Positions 1-6,309 are shown, numbered from the stretch's first letter. The stretch: DNA of 6,764 nt from Treponema sp. (GCA_003455655.1 DMQP01000184.1:1-6764); one strand, 5' to 3'. Translations and numbers: made by a program. The notes: a model not told the origin generated them from the sequence alone.

Positions 1-1284
1 GACATTCTAAAACAGAGCGAAGAATACTACCGTAGCACACTTGATGTTCTTGATGCATGGTGGACACTTGGTCCAACACTCAATGCAAGTGCAGTTGGCA
101 ATTACATGTTTAATCCACCGTCTGTAAATTATTCAATTGATTCAGACGAAATTATTAATTCAATAGAATGGCCAGAAATTGCGGGACAGTCTACTAAGCC
201 CAATGTTTCAAACAGACAAATTAAAATTGACGAAAGTCTTGATCATACGCTTTACAGTTTTAGTCTTAGTTTAAAGCAACCTCTTTTTACTTGGGGAAAA
301 ATTACAAATGCAATTAAACTCTACCAGGGTGTTTCTGAAGCACAAAGATTACAACTTAACATTACAGAAAGTCGCCTTGAAACAGAATTAGAAACTCGGC
401 TCACAAGTCTTTTCTATTTGCAAAAGATTTTAAAAATTCTTGAAGAAGAATACAACTACGCAAGTCAGCTGGTTTCTTTTTCTGAACTTGCAGAACAAAA
501 CGGAATGATGATTCATCAAGAAGTGTTAGATGCAAAACTACAAGCAAAACAAATTCAAATTGCTCAACAAAATGTTAATGAACAAGTTTCGACACAACTT
601 TTGGAATTACAAAAACTAACGCGAATACAAAATCTTTCGCTTGAAAACATTGACTATTCATTTGATGAAGCGCTCATAAAGCAAATAACTTTACTAGACA
701 GAGAACAAATTAAAGAAAAAGCACTTTCTTCGGAATCAGAAACAATTCAACTTTTGCTTCAAACACAGAACTTGCAAGATATTGCTCTTAAAATTGCAAA
801 AGCAAGTGTTAACTGGAAGCCAGACATTGCATTACAAATTTCTCTTGGTTACGGTGGAACAAAGTTTCCTTTTTTTGAAGACGGTTGGAAAGATGCAGAT
901 GACTATTCACTCAATTTTACTATTGGCATAACAACAAGTGTTTGGGATGGTGGCAATAAAGTTCGAGATGTTTCTAGAAAAATAAGTCAGCAACGCTCTG
1001 CTCAAATAGAATCAGAAGATGCAAAAATACAAATTCAGCACACACTAGACACTCAATGGAACACCGTAGACGCTTCTTCTTTACGCATAGAATATCAAGA
1101 CTTAAAAATAGAAAATGCACATTTGAAAATTGAACAGCAAGAATTGATGTATAAAAATGGCTATGCTTCCGAAAGTGATGTTCTTTTTGCAAAAATTGAC
1201 TGGTGTAATGAACGAATTACGCGTGAACAAGAAGCGCTTAACGTAGCTGTGGCTGCATATACCATCTTGTACTTATCAAAATAA
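1..1284 (+). CDS. TolC-family outer membrane efflux protein (5' end outside window)
   Basis: The frame is open from base 1 to the TAA at 1282-1284, giving 427 visible residues. The ATG at 106 is internal: the 35 codons before it encode protein-like sequence (WWTLGPTLNASAVGNY) in the same frame. The true start and signal peptide lie to the left. The family forms trimeric channels through the outer membrane and periplasm for RND, MFS or ABC efflux pumps and type I secretion. The sequence shows the family's internal duplication: each half has a beta-strand segment ending in an aromatic-Gly turn (QPLFTWGK near window residues 90-97, and SVWDGG near 312-317), followed by long charged, Gln/Glu/Leu-rich helices typical of the periplasmic coiled-coil barrel. 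Length fits a TolC protein missing a few dozen N-terminal residues. A membrane-fusion protein and pump may lie upstream, but none is visible here. The family call is firm; the substrate is unknown. Confidence 0.88.
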   Translation, partial: DILKQSEEYYRSTLDVLDAWWTLGPTLNASAVGNYMFNPPSVNYSIDSDEIINSIEWPEIAGQSTKPNVSNRQIKIDESLDHTLYSFSLSLKQPLFTWGKITNAIKLYQGVSEAQRLQLNITESRLETELETRLTSLFYLQKILKILEEEYNYASQLVSFSELAEQNGMMIHQEVLDAKLQAKQIQIAQQNVNEQVSTQLLELQKLTRIQNLSLENIDYSFDEALIKQITLLDREQIKEKALSSESETIQLLLQTQNLQDIALKIAKASVNWKPDIALQISLGYGGTKFPFFEDGWKDADDYSLNFTIGITTSVWDGGNKVRDVSRKISQQRSAQIESEDAKIQIQHTLDTQWNTVDASSLRIEYQDLKIENAHLKIEQQELMYKNGYASESDVLFAKIDWCNERITREQEALNVAVAAYTILYLSK

Positions 1285-1297
1285 ATTTAAAAAACTA

Positions 1298-1326
1298 TTG
1301 CAAAGATTCAAAATATCTTCTAGACT
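1298..1326 (+). promoter_or_regulatory. candidate sigma-70-like promoter for dat-ddc
   Basis: TTGCAA (1298-1303) and TAGACT (1321-1326) are separated by 17 bases and each matches 4 of 6 consensus positions. Transcription would begin near 1333 and give a leader of about 90 bases before dat. This is the best-spaced pair I found in the gap, but it is weak. Read-through from the TolC-family gene is an alternative. Confidence 0.28.
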
Positions 1327-1355
1327 GTCTTACCATATCAAAAGCATTTGTGGCG

Positions 1356-1368
1356 CTGTCGTTGACAG
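1356..1368 (+). other. small hairpin in the dat leader
   Basis: CTGTC (1356-1360) and GACAG (1364-1368) form a perfect 5-bp stem around GTT. It is the first of three hairpins in a row before dat. On its own it is short enough to be chance. It is listed because it lies in the GC-richer core of the gap (29 G or C out of 52 bases at 1348-1399). Confidence 0.3.
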
Positions 1369-1373
1369 GTTTT

Positions 1374-1407
1374 GGAGTCAGCAGGAAGTCCTGTGGCTCT
1401 GATTTTT
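1374..1407 (+). terminator. terminator-like hairpin between the TolC-family gene and dat
   Basis: Bases 1374-1385 pair with 1390-1400: eleven pairs including three G-U pairs, with one bulged A at 1380 and the loop AAGT. GA and five Ts (1403-1407) follow. This is the form of an intrinsic terminator. It starts about 90 bases after the TolC-family stop, so it could end that transcript. If the promoter at 1298-1326 is real, it lies inside the dat leader and would act as an attenuator. Pairing was done by eye, with no folding energy computed. Confidence 0.42.
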
Positions 1408-1421
1408 CCCATTGGGAGAAA
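1403..1421 (+). promoter_or_regulatory. hairpin occluding the dat ribosome binding site
   Basis: TTTTTCCC (1403-1410) and GGGAGAAA (1414-1421) form an 8-bp stem (one G-U pair) around the loop ATT. The right arm contains GGGAG (1414-1418), the best ribosome binding site for dat, 7 bases before the ATG at 1426. When folded, the stem would hide this site. Its left arm is the T-run that follows the preceding terminator-like hairpin. The inverted repeat is directly visible; a regulatory role is inferred. Confidence 0.38.
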
Positions 1422-1425
1422 ATGA

Positions 1426-2781
1426 ATGCAGAACTCTTATTACATGCAGCGGCAAGAAGCCACTGAATCAAACGCACGCTCGTATCCGCGTAAATTTCCC
1501 ATTGCACTTAACAAAGCAAAAGGCTCATGGATTGAGGACGTTGAAGGTAACCGTTATCTCGATTTTTTGTGCGGCGCAGGAACACTTGCACTTGGTCACA
1601 ACAATGAACAAGTTAACGCTGCAATGATTGAGCTTATAAACTCAGAAGCACCTTTACACACATTAGATCTTACTACACCAACAAAAGATACTTTTGTTCA
1701 AACGCTTGAAGCATTACTTCCTGGCGAGTTACGCAACAATGCAAAAATTCAGTTTTGTAGCCCCAGTGGAACAGATGCCGTTGATGCAGCAATCAAACTG
1801 TGTAAAACAGCAACTGGCCGTTCAACCGTTGTTTCTTTTACAGGAGCATATCACGGAATGGGTCACGGTGCACTTAGCCTTACGGGCAATCTTTCTGCAA
1901 AAGGTCCAATTCAAAATTTAATGGGTGGAGTTCAGTTTTTACCCTACCCTTATTCATACCGCTGTCCCTTCGGCTTAGGAGGAGACGCTGGAACTGATGC
2001 AGCCTGTGCTTACTTTGAACGAGTTCTTACAGACCCTGAAAGTGGCATTGCAAAACCAGCAGCAGTTATTCTTGAACCAATACAGGGCGAAGGTGGTGTT
2101 ATACCAGCACCAGTAAAATTTTTGCAAACAGTTCGTCGGGTAACCAAACAATTAAACATTCCTCTCATTGCAGATGAAATCCAGTGTGGAATTGGACGAA
2201 GTGGAAAATTCTTTGCCTTTGAATATGCAGACATTGTTCCTGATGTTATTTTGTGTAGCAAAGCAATTGGTGGAAGTCAACCGCTTGCAGTAGTTGTTTA
2301 CAACAAAGAACTAGACAAATGGCAGCCTGGTGCACATGCAGGAACATTCCGCGGAAATCAACTTGCTATGAAAGCTGGCACTGTTGTTATGAACACAGTC
2401 AGTCAAGAAAGTTTCCTTGCTGAAGTACGCAGAAAAGGCGACTACTTACGCACTAAAATGAATGAACTTAAAGAAAGTGTTAGCATCATTGGTGATGTTC
2501 GTGGCAAAGGCCTTATGATGGGAATTGAATTTGTTGATCCTTCACAAAGTAAAGATTCTTTGGGTTCACTTCCAGGCTCTGGAACAATTAGCGCTGCGGT
2601 TCAGCATGAATGTTTTGAAAATAAACTCATCATGGAAAAAGGCGGAAGAAACGGAGCGGTAATGCGCTGTCTTTGTGCACTAACAGTTACCGATGAAGAA
2701 ATTAACACAATGATTTCTATCTTTAGCGCTGCAGTCAAAAAAATTGACCGTCAAGTTAAAGATGGCTCCTTCGGAAAATAA
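1426..2781 (+). CDS. dat: L-2,4-diaminobutyrate:2-oxoglutarate 4-aminotransferase
   Basis: This 451-residue class III, PLP-dependent aminotransferase is the expected full length. It makes L-2,4-diaminobutyrate from aspartate 4-semialdehyde and glutamate, in the cytoplasm. Visible motifs are the PLP-phosphate-binding SGTDAVDAA (114-122), AYHGMGHGAL (141-150), ADEIQCGIGRSG (249-260) with cofactor Asp250, and LCSKAIGGS (276-284) with Schiff-base Lys279. GNLSAKGPIQNLM (154-166), FLPYPYSYRCPFG (171-183) and WQPGAHAGTFRGNQ (299-312) match the Dat subgroup as I know it. The related ectoine enzyme EctB is shorter, and no ectA or ectC lies nearby. The start at 1426 has GGGAG 7 bases upstream. The out-of-frame ATG at 1422 was rejected. 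The neighbour ddc starts 2 bases after the stop and uses this enzyme's product, which strongly supports the assignment. The site of translation initiation may be masked by a hairpin at 1403-1421. Confidence 0.93.
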   Translation: MQNSYYMQRQEATESNARSYPRKFPIALNKAKGSWIEDVEGNRYLDFLCGAGTLALGHNNEQVNAAMIELINSEAPLHTLDLTTPTKDTFVQTLEALLPGELRNNAKIQFCSPSGTDAVDAAIKLCKTATGRSTVVSFTGAYHGMGHGALSLTGNLSAKGPIQNLMGGVQFLPYPYSYRCPFGLGGDAGTDAACAYFERVLTDPESGIAKPAAVILEPIQGEGGVIPAPVKFLQTVRRVTKQLNIPLIADEIQCGIGRSGKFFAFEYADIVPDVILCSKAIGGSQPLAVVVYNKELDKWQPGAHAGTFRGNQLAMKAGTVVMNTVSQESFLAEVRRKGDYLRTKMNELKESVSIIGDVRGKGLMMGIEFVDPSQSKDSLGSLPGSGTISAAVQHECFENKLIMEKGGRNGAVMRCLCALTVTDEEINTMISIFSAAVKKIDRQVKDGSFGK

Positions 2782-2783
2782 AC

Positions 2784-4244
2784 ATGGAAAAACTTCTGCT
2801 TACAGAAAATGTTCCCGACAAAAATGAATATGCACAGATGGTAACCAAAACTATGGTTGCCGTCTGCAATGCGTTCAAAGATAAAAAAGCATACACAGGT
2901 CCACAGCCTGCTCAGCTTGCTCAAAAAATTCGTTCTTACAACATTTTACCCCAAGAAGGTTTAGGCTTTGATGCGGTAATGCAAAATGTAGAAAAAGATA
3001 TTCTTCCAAACTTTTTGCGTACCAGTTCAACACAGTATTTGGCTCACTTACACGGACCGTCAATTCTTGAATCTATTTCTGCGGAACTTATCTTAAGCAC
3101 TTTTAACCAAAGCATGGACAGTTGGGATCAGTCACCAGTTGCAACCGAAACTGAACTTGCAACAATTCAGTTTTTGTGTTCACTGTTTGGATACAAAACA
3201 ACAGAGTCTCTTACTCCCGATGGCTGTTTTACCAGCGGTGGCTCTCAGTCAAATCTTACTGGCATACTTTTAGCTCGTGACTGGTTTTGCAATACCGTTC
3301 TTAAGCATGATGTAAAAAAACAAGGCTTACCCGACACTTACAAAAAATTCAAATTGTATACATCTGCTGTGTCTCACTTTTCCATGGAAAAATCTTGTCA
3401 CCTTTTGGGCTTAGGCTACGATGCAGTGGTAAAAGTTCCTACGAATGACAAAATGCAAATGGATATTCAAGCGCTAGAACACTTGCTTGAAGAAGACAAA
3501 GCAAAAGGAAATCTTCCATTCTGTATTGTTGCAACCATTGGCACAACAGACTTTGGTTCCATTGATGATGTTAAAGCTTTACGCGCACTAGCAGACAAAT
3601 ACAAAACTTGGCTTCATGCAGATGCTGCCTACGGTTCTGGTTTAGTTATGTCATCAGAATATGCTTACAGGTCTGGACCACTTTACGAGTGCAATTCCAT
3701 TACTGTAGACTTTCACAAAATGTTTTTGCTTCCCATAAGTTGTAGTGCTATTTTGGTAAAAGATGCAAAAACGTTTGAACCTCTTGAACTTCACGCAGAC
3801 TATCTCAACCGCGAAGAAGACGAAGAAGACGGTTACACAAATCTAGTAGGAAAATCAATTCAAACAACGCGTCGCTTTGATGCTCTTAAAGTTTGGATGA
3901 CTTTTCAGGCCCGTGGTAAAAACGGCTACAACAACATCATCAACACGTGCATTAACAATGCTGCCTACGCTTACAAAAAACTTTGTTCATACAAAAACAT
4001 TTCTTGCGCAGTAGAGCCAGAAATTTCTTCGGTAGTGTTTAGAGTTTGCAAATCGAATAGCGCCAGTGCAGATGACCAGTTGAACAAAAACATTAGAAGA
4101 ACTTTGCTTCACACTTATGGAATTGTTATAGGACAAACTGTTTACAAAGAACGCACTCACTTAAAGTTCACCTTATTAAATCCTCGCCTGACGCACACAG
4201 ATTTAGATAATCTTATTACAACAATTCTTTCTATTGCGGAATAA
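2784..4244 (+). CDS. ddc: L-2,4-diaminobutyrate decarboxylase
   Basis: This 486-residue group II PLP-dependent decarboxylase (glutamate/aromatic amino acid decarboxylase fold) converts L-2,4-diaminobutyrate to 1,3-diaminopropane and CO2 in the cytoplasm. Visible motifs: TSGGSQSNL (150-158), which binds PLP phosphate; VSHFS (196-200), whose His198 should stack on the PLP ring; LHADAAYG (277-284) with Asp280 contacting the pyridine nitrogen; DFHKMFLLP (309-317) with Schiff-base Lys312; and TTRRFDALKVW (361-371), a family signature. Length is typical. The family also contains glutamate, tyrosine and cysteine-sulfinate decarboxylases, so substrate is assigned mainly from the partner gene dat, 2 bases upstream. 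The ribosome binding site is weak (CGGA in the last dat codons), so translation is probably coupled to dat. The TAA stop runs into the terminator that ends the operon. 1,3-Diaminopropane can be an end product or a precursor of norspermidine or a siderophore; no such genes are visible here. Confidence 0.92.
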   Translation: MEKLLLTENVPDKNEYAQMVTKTMVAVCNAFKDKKAYTGPQPAQLAQKIRSYNILPQEGLGFDAVMQNVEKDILPNFLRTSSTQYLAHLHGPSILESISAELILSTFNQSMDSWDQSPVATETELATIQFLCSLFGYKTTESLTPDGCFTSGGSQSNLTGILLARDWFCNTVLKHDVKKQGLPDTYKKFKLYTSAVSHFSMEKSCHLLGLGYDAVVKVPTNDKMQMDIQALEHLLEEDKAKGNLPFCIVATIGTTDFGSIDDVKALRALADKYKTWLHADAAYGSGLVMSSEYAYRSGPLYECNSITVDFHKMFLLPISCSAILVKDAKTFEPLELHADYLNREEDEEDGYTNLVGKSIQTTRRFDALKVWMTFQARGKNGYNNIINTCINNAAYAYKKLCSYKNISCAVEPEISSVVFRVCKSNSASADDQLNKNIRRTLLHTYGIVIGQTVYKERTHLKFTLLNPRLTHTDLDNLITTILSIAE

Positions 4245-4281
4245 AAAAGGGGCTGCCTTTTTTGACAGCCCCGCAGTTTTT
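4243..4281. terminator. bidirectional intrinsic terminator between convergent operons
   Basis: GGGGCTG (4249-4255) and CAGCCCC (4266-4272) form a perfect 7-bp stem around a 10-base loop. On the plus strand a T-run (4277-4281) follows four bases later and would end dat-ddc. On the minus strand six Ts (complement of 4243-4248) follow directly and would end the permease operon. The minus T-run overlaps the ddc stop codon, so the two operons share a very compact end. Confidence 0.87.
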
Positions 4282-4293
4282 ACAAAGATTCAA

Positions 4294-5100
4294 TTACTCT
4301 AGGTTAAGACGCAGTGTTAAAATAAGTTGTGTTGCTACACCAAAAATTGCAATACAAATAGCATTACATAATGTCGAAATCCAGAACACACATGCTACGG
4401 TCAAGTCTTCGGATGAATCAATACCAATTACATGAAAGATAGAAATAGCAACTCGGTTCAGCACAGCAATAATAACCACAACTGCAATTACTTCTACCAA
4501 AGTACGATGCTTCTTAACTAAATGTGCAATTGCTTTTACAACATACACAAACATAACCAAAGCAAGGAAAGAAGATGCTGCTACAAAAATAACTGCTGGA
4601 ATAAAAGTCGTACCTAATGCATCTTTGTTTTCTGATAAAAGTTGAGCAAGTTCGGTAAACAATCCATCTGACCATGCACGAACTGCAAGGAAAAGAAGTG
4701 CAACGCAGTTTACCAGAATGTAAAGCAATGACCACACGAATGCGGCAAGAGCGCGACCCCACACATGTTCTCCCATAGTAACAGGAAGAGACAGATTAAG
4801 ATATGCTTCATCACCCAACATTCCCTTCTGGAAGCGTTTTTCTATAATGATGATAGAAACAACAAAGCTTGCAATAAAAAGAACGACTGCGAGCATCATC
4901 AAAATACCGCGAATAAGATTTCCTGAATCGTTTTTATAAAAATCGAGAGAACTATCTTTGAAGACAACAATACCGGCAATAAGCGACACTGCAAGCAAAA
5001 CTGCATACACTGGCAACAGAACACGATATGAATTTAGTATTTCATACTTAAAAACTTTCCACAATTGAGGAAAGGGATTTCTTATTTTCTTAGTTTCCAT
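4294..5100 (-). CDS. ABC transporter permease (ABC-2-like, YtrA-type operon)
   Basis: This membrane protein has 268 residues from the ATG at 5100-5098. Six hydrophobic stretches, likely membrane helices, lie near residues 27-47, 63-86, 114-141, 166-191, 201-224 and 234-260. A cytoplasmic-looking N-terminus precedes them. LGDEAYLNLSLPV (95-107) resembles a short motif I associate with permeases of GntR-linked ABC exporters. It would pair with the ATPase encoded just upstream to form an inner-membrane exporter; the substrate cannot be read from sequence. An in-frame ATG at 5106 would add two residues, but the AAGGAG site abuts it with no spacing. From 5100 the spacing is 6 bases, so 5100 is preferred. 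It is the last gene of the operon and ends 22 bases before the shared terminator. There is no sign of truncation. Confidence 0.8.
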   Translation of the reverse strand: METKKIRNPFPQLWKVFKYEILNSYRVLLPVYAVLLAVSLIAGIVVFKDSSLDFYKNDSGNLIRGILMMLAVVLFIASFVVSIIIIEKRFQKGMLGDEAYLNLSLPVTMGEHVWGRALAAFVWSLLYILVNCVALLFLAVRAWSDGLFTELAQLLSENKDALGTTFIPAVIFVAASSFLALVMFVYVVKAIAHLVKKHRTLVEVIAVVVIIAVLNRVAISIFHVIGIDSSEDLTVACVFWISTLCNAICIAIFGVATQLILTLRLNLE

Positions 5101-5106
5101 TTTCAT

Positions 5107-5112
5107 CTCCTT
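5107..5112 (-). promoter_or_regulatory. ribosome binding site that decides the permease start
   Basis: On the minus strand AAGGAG directly follows the TAA stop of the ATPase gene (5115-5113). It is 6 bases before the ATG at 5100 but touches the ATG at 5106, which favours 5100 as the start. Confidence 0.7.
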
Positions 5113-5811
5113 TTAGCAGCGGAATTCTTCACGGAAGAGTGCATCAATTGACATTCCCGTAGACTCGCGAATAGATTCAACATCGCCCTGACGAACAATT
5201 TTTCCTTCCTTGAGGAAGAGCACATGGTTAAGCACACTTTCAATATCGCTAATCAAGTGAGTTGAAATAATTATCGTTGCACTTTCGCTGTAATTGCTGA
5301 TAATTGTTTCAAGAATATAATCACGAGCTGCAGGGTCAACACCACCAATGGGTTCATCAAGCATATAGAGTGGAACTTCACGACTCATAGTTAGAATCAG
5401 TTGCACTTTTTCTTTTGTTCCCTTAGAAAGTGTCTTCAATTTTTCTGAAGAATTAATGTTAAGACGTTTAAGCATGTCATAGGCTTTGTCTTTGTTGAAA
5501 TTAGCATAGAAGTCATCAAAGAGAGCAACTAAATCTGCAACTGTCATCCAATCATTCAAATACACTTTGTCTGGTTGATAAGAAACAACCGCTTTAGATT
5601 CTGCACCTGGCTTAAAACCACAGACCGTAATTTCTCCGCTGCTAGGTTTTAAAAGTCCTGCTGCAAGTTTAAGCAATGTTGTTTTACCGCTTCCGTTTGG
5701 TCCTAAAAGTCCAACAATAGAACCTGCGGGCACTTCAAGATTCAGGCTGTCTAAGGCAGTCTTTGTCAAATATTTTTTGGTAACGTTCTTACATTCCAAA
5801 ACAGAATTCAT
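5113..5811 (-). CDS. ABC transporter ATP-binding protein (exporter type)
   Basis: This 232-residue protein is a single, complete nucleotide-binding domain that should sit on the cytoplasmic face and drive the downstream permease by ATP hydrolysis. Visible in order: Walker A GPNGSGKT (37-44), Q-loop Gln79 in SYQPDK, signature LSKGT (128-132), Walker B LYMLDEP (148-154) with Asp152 and catalytic Glu153, D-loop GGVDP (156-160), and H-loop His185 in STH. The signature has Lys and Thr where classic ABC proteins have LSGGQ. Similar SKG forms are known in YtrB/BcrA-like exporter ATPases, so this looks like a subfamily trait and not damage. The start at 5811 has GGAGG (5816-5820) 4 bases away, rather close. 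The gene follows the GntR gene by 11 bases and precedes the permease by 12, so all three are surely co-transcribed. Confidence 0.9.
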   Translation of the reverse strand: MNSVLECKNVTKKYLTKTALDSLNLEVPAGSIVGLLGPNGSGKTTLLKLAAGLLKPSSGEITVCGFKPGAESKAVVSYQPDKVYLNDWMTVADLVALFDDFYANFNKDKAYDMLKRLNINSSEKLKTLSKGTKEKVQLILTMSREVPLYMLDEPIGGVDPAARDYILETIISNYSESATIIISTHLISDIESVLNHVLFLKEGKIVRQGDVESIRESTGMSIDALFREEFRC

Positions 5812-5822
5812 ACATCCTCCAT

Positions 5823-6182
5823 TTATGCGCTCATAGACGCAAGCGCTTTTTCGACATCGCTCTTTGTAAACCCAAGAGCAAGCATTTTCTGCATAAAACC
5901 ATTCAGTTCTGAATTAAACAAGTCAGACCGCATTGCAGCAATTTTTTCTTCGTCATCAGTGATGAATCTTCCTGCGGTACGCTCTGAACGAACCAAGCCC
6001 ATTCGTTCAAGTTCCGCAAGTGCTTTTTGCATGGTGTTAGGATTCACTTTTGCATCTATGGCTAAATCCCGCACCGAATCAATTTTGCTTCCAGGCGAAA
6101 GTTCCCCAGAAACAATGCGCAACTTAAAGCTATCCATCAGCTGAAGGTAGATGGGTTTTTCACTGGTAAAGTTATATTCCAT
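5823..6182 (-). CDS. GntR-family transcriptional regulator, YtrA subfamily
   Basis: The product has 119 residues, the short length typical of the YtrA subfamily, which has a winged helix and little effector domain. The N-terminal half shows PIYLQLMDSFK (10-20), SGELSPGSKIDSVRDLA (25-41) and VNPNTMQKALAELERMGLV (46-64), with a wing near RSERTAGRFI (65-74). VNPNT is characteristic of the recognition helix. The last 40 residues form a short helical tail that probably dimerises. Characterised relatives repress their own operon, usually with ABC exporter genes, and are released under envelope or antibiotic stress. This gene is first in its operon, with the ABC ATPase 11 bases downstream. A strong ribosome binding site (GGAGG, 6190-6194) lies 7 bases before the ATG. 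The inverted repeat at 6209-6236 is its likely operator. The inducer is unknown. Confidence 0.9.
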   Translation of the reverse strand: MEYNFTSEKPIYLQLMDSFKLRIVSGELSPGSKIDSVRDLAIDAKVNPNTMQKALAELERMGLVRSERTAGRFITDDEEKIAAMRSDLFNSELNGFMQKMLALGFTKSDVEKALASMSA

Positions 6183-6208
6183 CGTTACACCTCCTCTGTA
6201 CTAAAACC

Positions 6209-6236
6209 TTACTGTATTAAGTGTATAATACAGTAA
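6209..6236. promoter_or_regulatory. perfect inverted repeat, probable operator of the GntR regulator
   Basis: TTACTGTATTA (6209-6219) and TAATACAGTAA (6226-6236) are exact reverse complements separated by AGTGTA. The right arm overlaps the -10 box of the minus-strand promoter and the left arm covers the expected start point near 6218. A dimeric repressor bound here would block transcription. That the neighbouring GntR protein is the ligand is inferred from position and from how the YtrA subfamily works. Confidence 0.8.
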
Positions 6237-6253
6237 CACAGCAACTTTGTCAA
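6225..6253 (-). promoter_or_regulatory. near-consensus sigma-70 promoter of the GntR-ABC operon
   Basis: Read on the minus strand, TTGACA (6253-6248) is followed after exactly 17 bases by TATTAT (6230-6225). The -35 box is perfect and the -10 box matches 5 of 6. The expected start is near 6218, giving a leader of about 35 bases with the strong GGAGG site of the regulator gene. A promoter this strong makes sense if it is normally held down by the overlapping operator. Confidence 0.82.
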
Positions 6254-6256
6254 GTA

Positions 6257-6275
6257 TTTTTTTTGCTTTTTTTTT
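6257..6275 (-). promoter_or_regulatory. A-tracts upstream of the -35 box (UP-element-like)
   Basis: The plus strand has eight Ts (6257-6264), GC, then nine Ts (6267-6275). On the minus strand these are A-tracts starting 3 bases upstream of TTGACA, where UP elements bind the RNA polymerase alpha subunit and where A-tracts bend DNA. The tracts are directly visible; the activating role is inferred. Confidence 0.4.
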
Positions 6276-6280
6276 CGATA

Positions 6281-6309
6281 TTGAAAGAAATCCCAAAAAA
6301 CAGTACTCT
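6281..6309 (+). promoter_or_regulatory. candidate promoter for the NifU-like gene
   Basis: TTGAAA (6281-6286, 5 of 6 matches) and TACTCT (6304-6309, 3 of 6 but with the key first, second and last bases) are 17 bases apart. Transcription would start near 6316, some 25 bases before the ATG at 6341. The -10 box is poor, so the call is tentative. Confidence 0.35.

Noticed and set aside
106..108. ATG at 106 as the start of the TolC-family gene
   Set aside because: The same frame is open back to base 1 with family-like sequence and there is no ribosome binding site before 106; the real start is outside the window.
974..1192. Minus-strand open frame inside the TolC-family gene
   Set aside because: Fully opposite a well-supported coding region, with no recognisable motif; a shadow.
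1362..1390. Perfect TTGACA at 1362-1367 as a dat -35 box
   Set aside because: No acceptable -10 box lies 16-18 bases downstream (GAAGTC at 17), and the hexamer forms part of a hairpin.
2010..2261. Minus-strand open frame inside dat
   Set aside because: Lies opposite conserved Dat motifs and has no recognisable domain.
1426..2781. Dat as ectoine-pathway EctB
   Set aside because: Length and the FLPYPYSYRCPFG region fit Dat, the next gene is a diaminobutyrate decarboxylase, and no ectA or ectC is present.
4514..4762. Minus-strand frame rich in Cys and Ser inside the permease gene
   Set aside because: Same strand, different frame from the permease; composition is typical of frame-shifted membrane codons.
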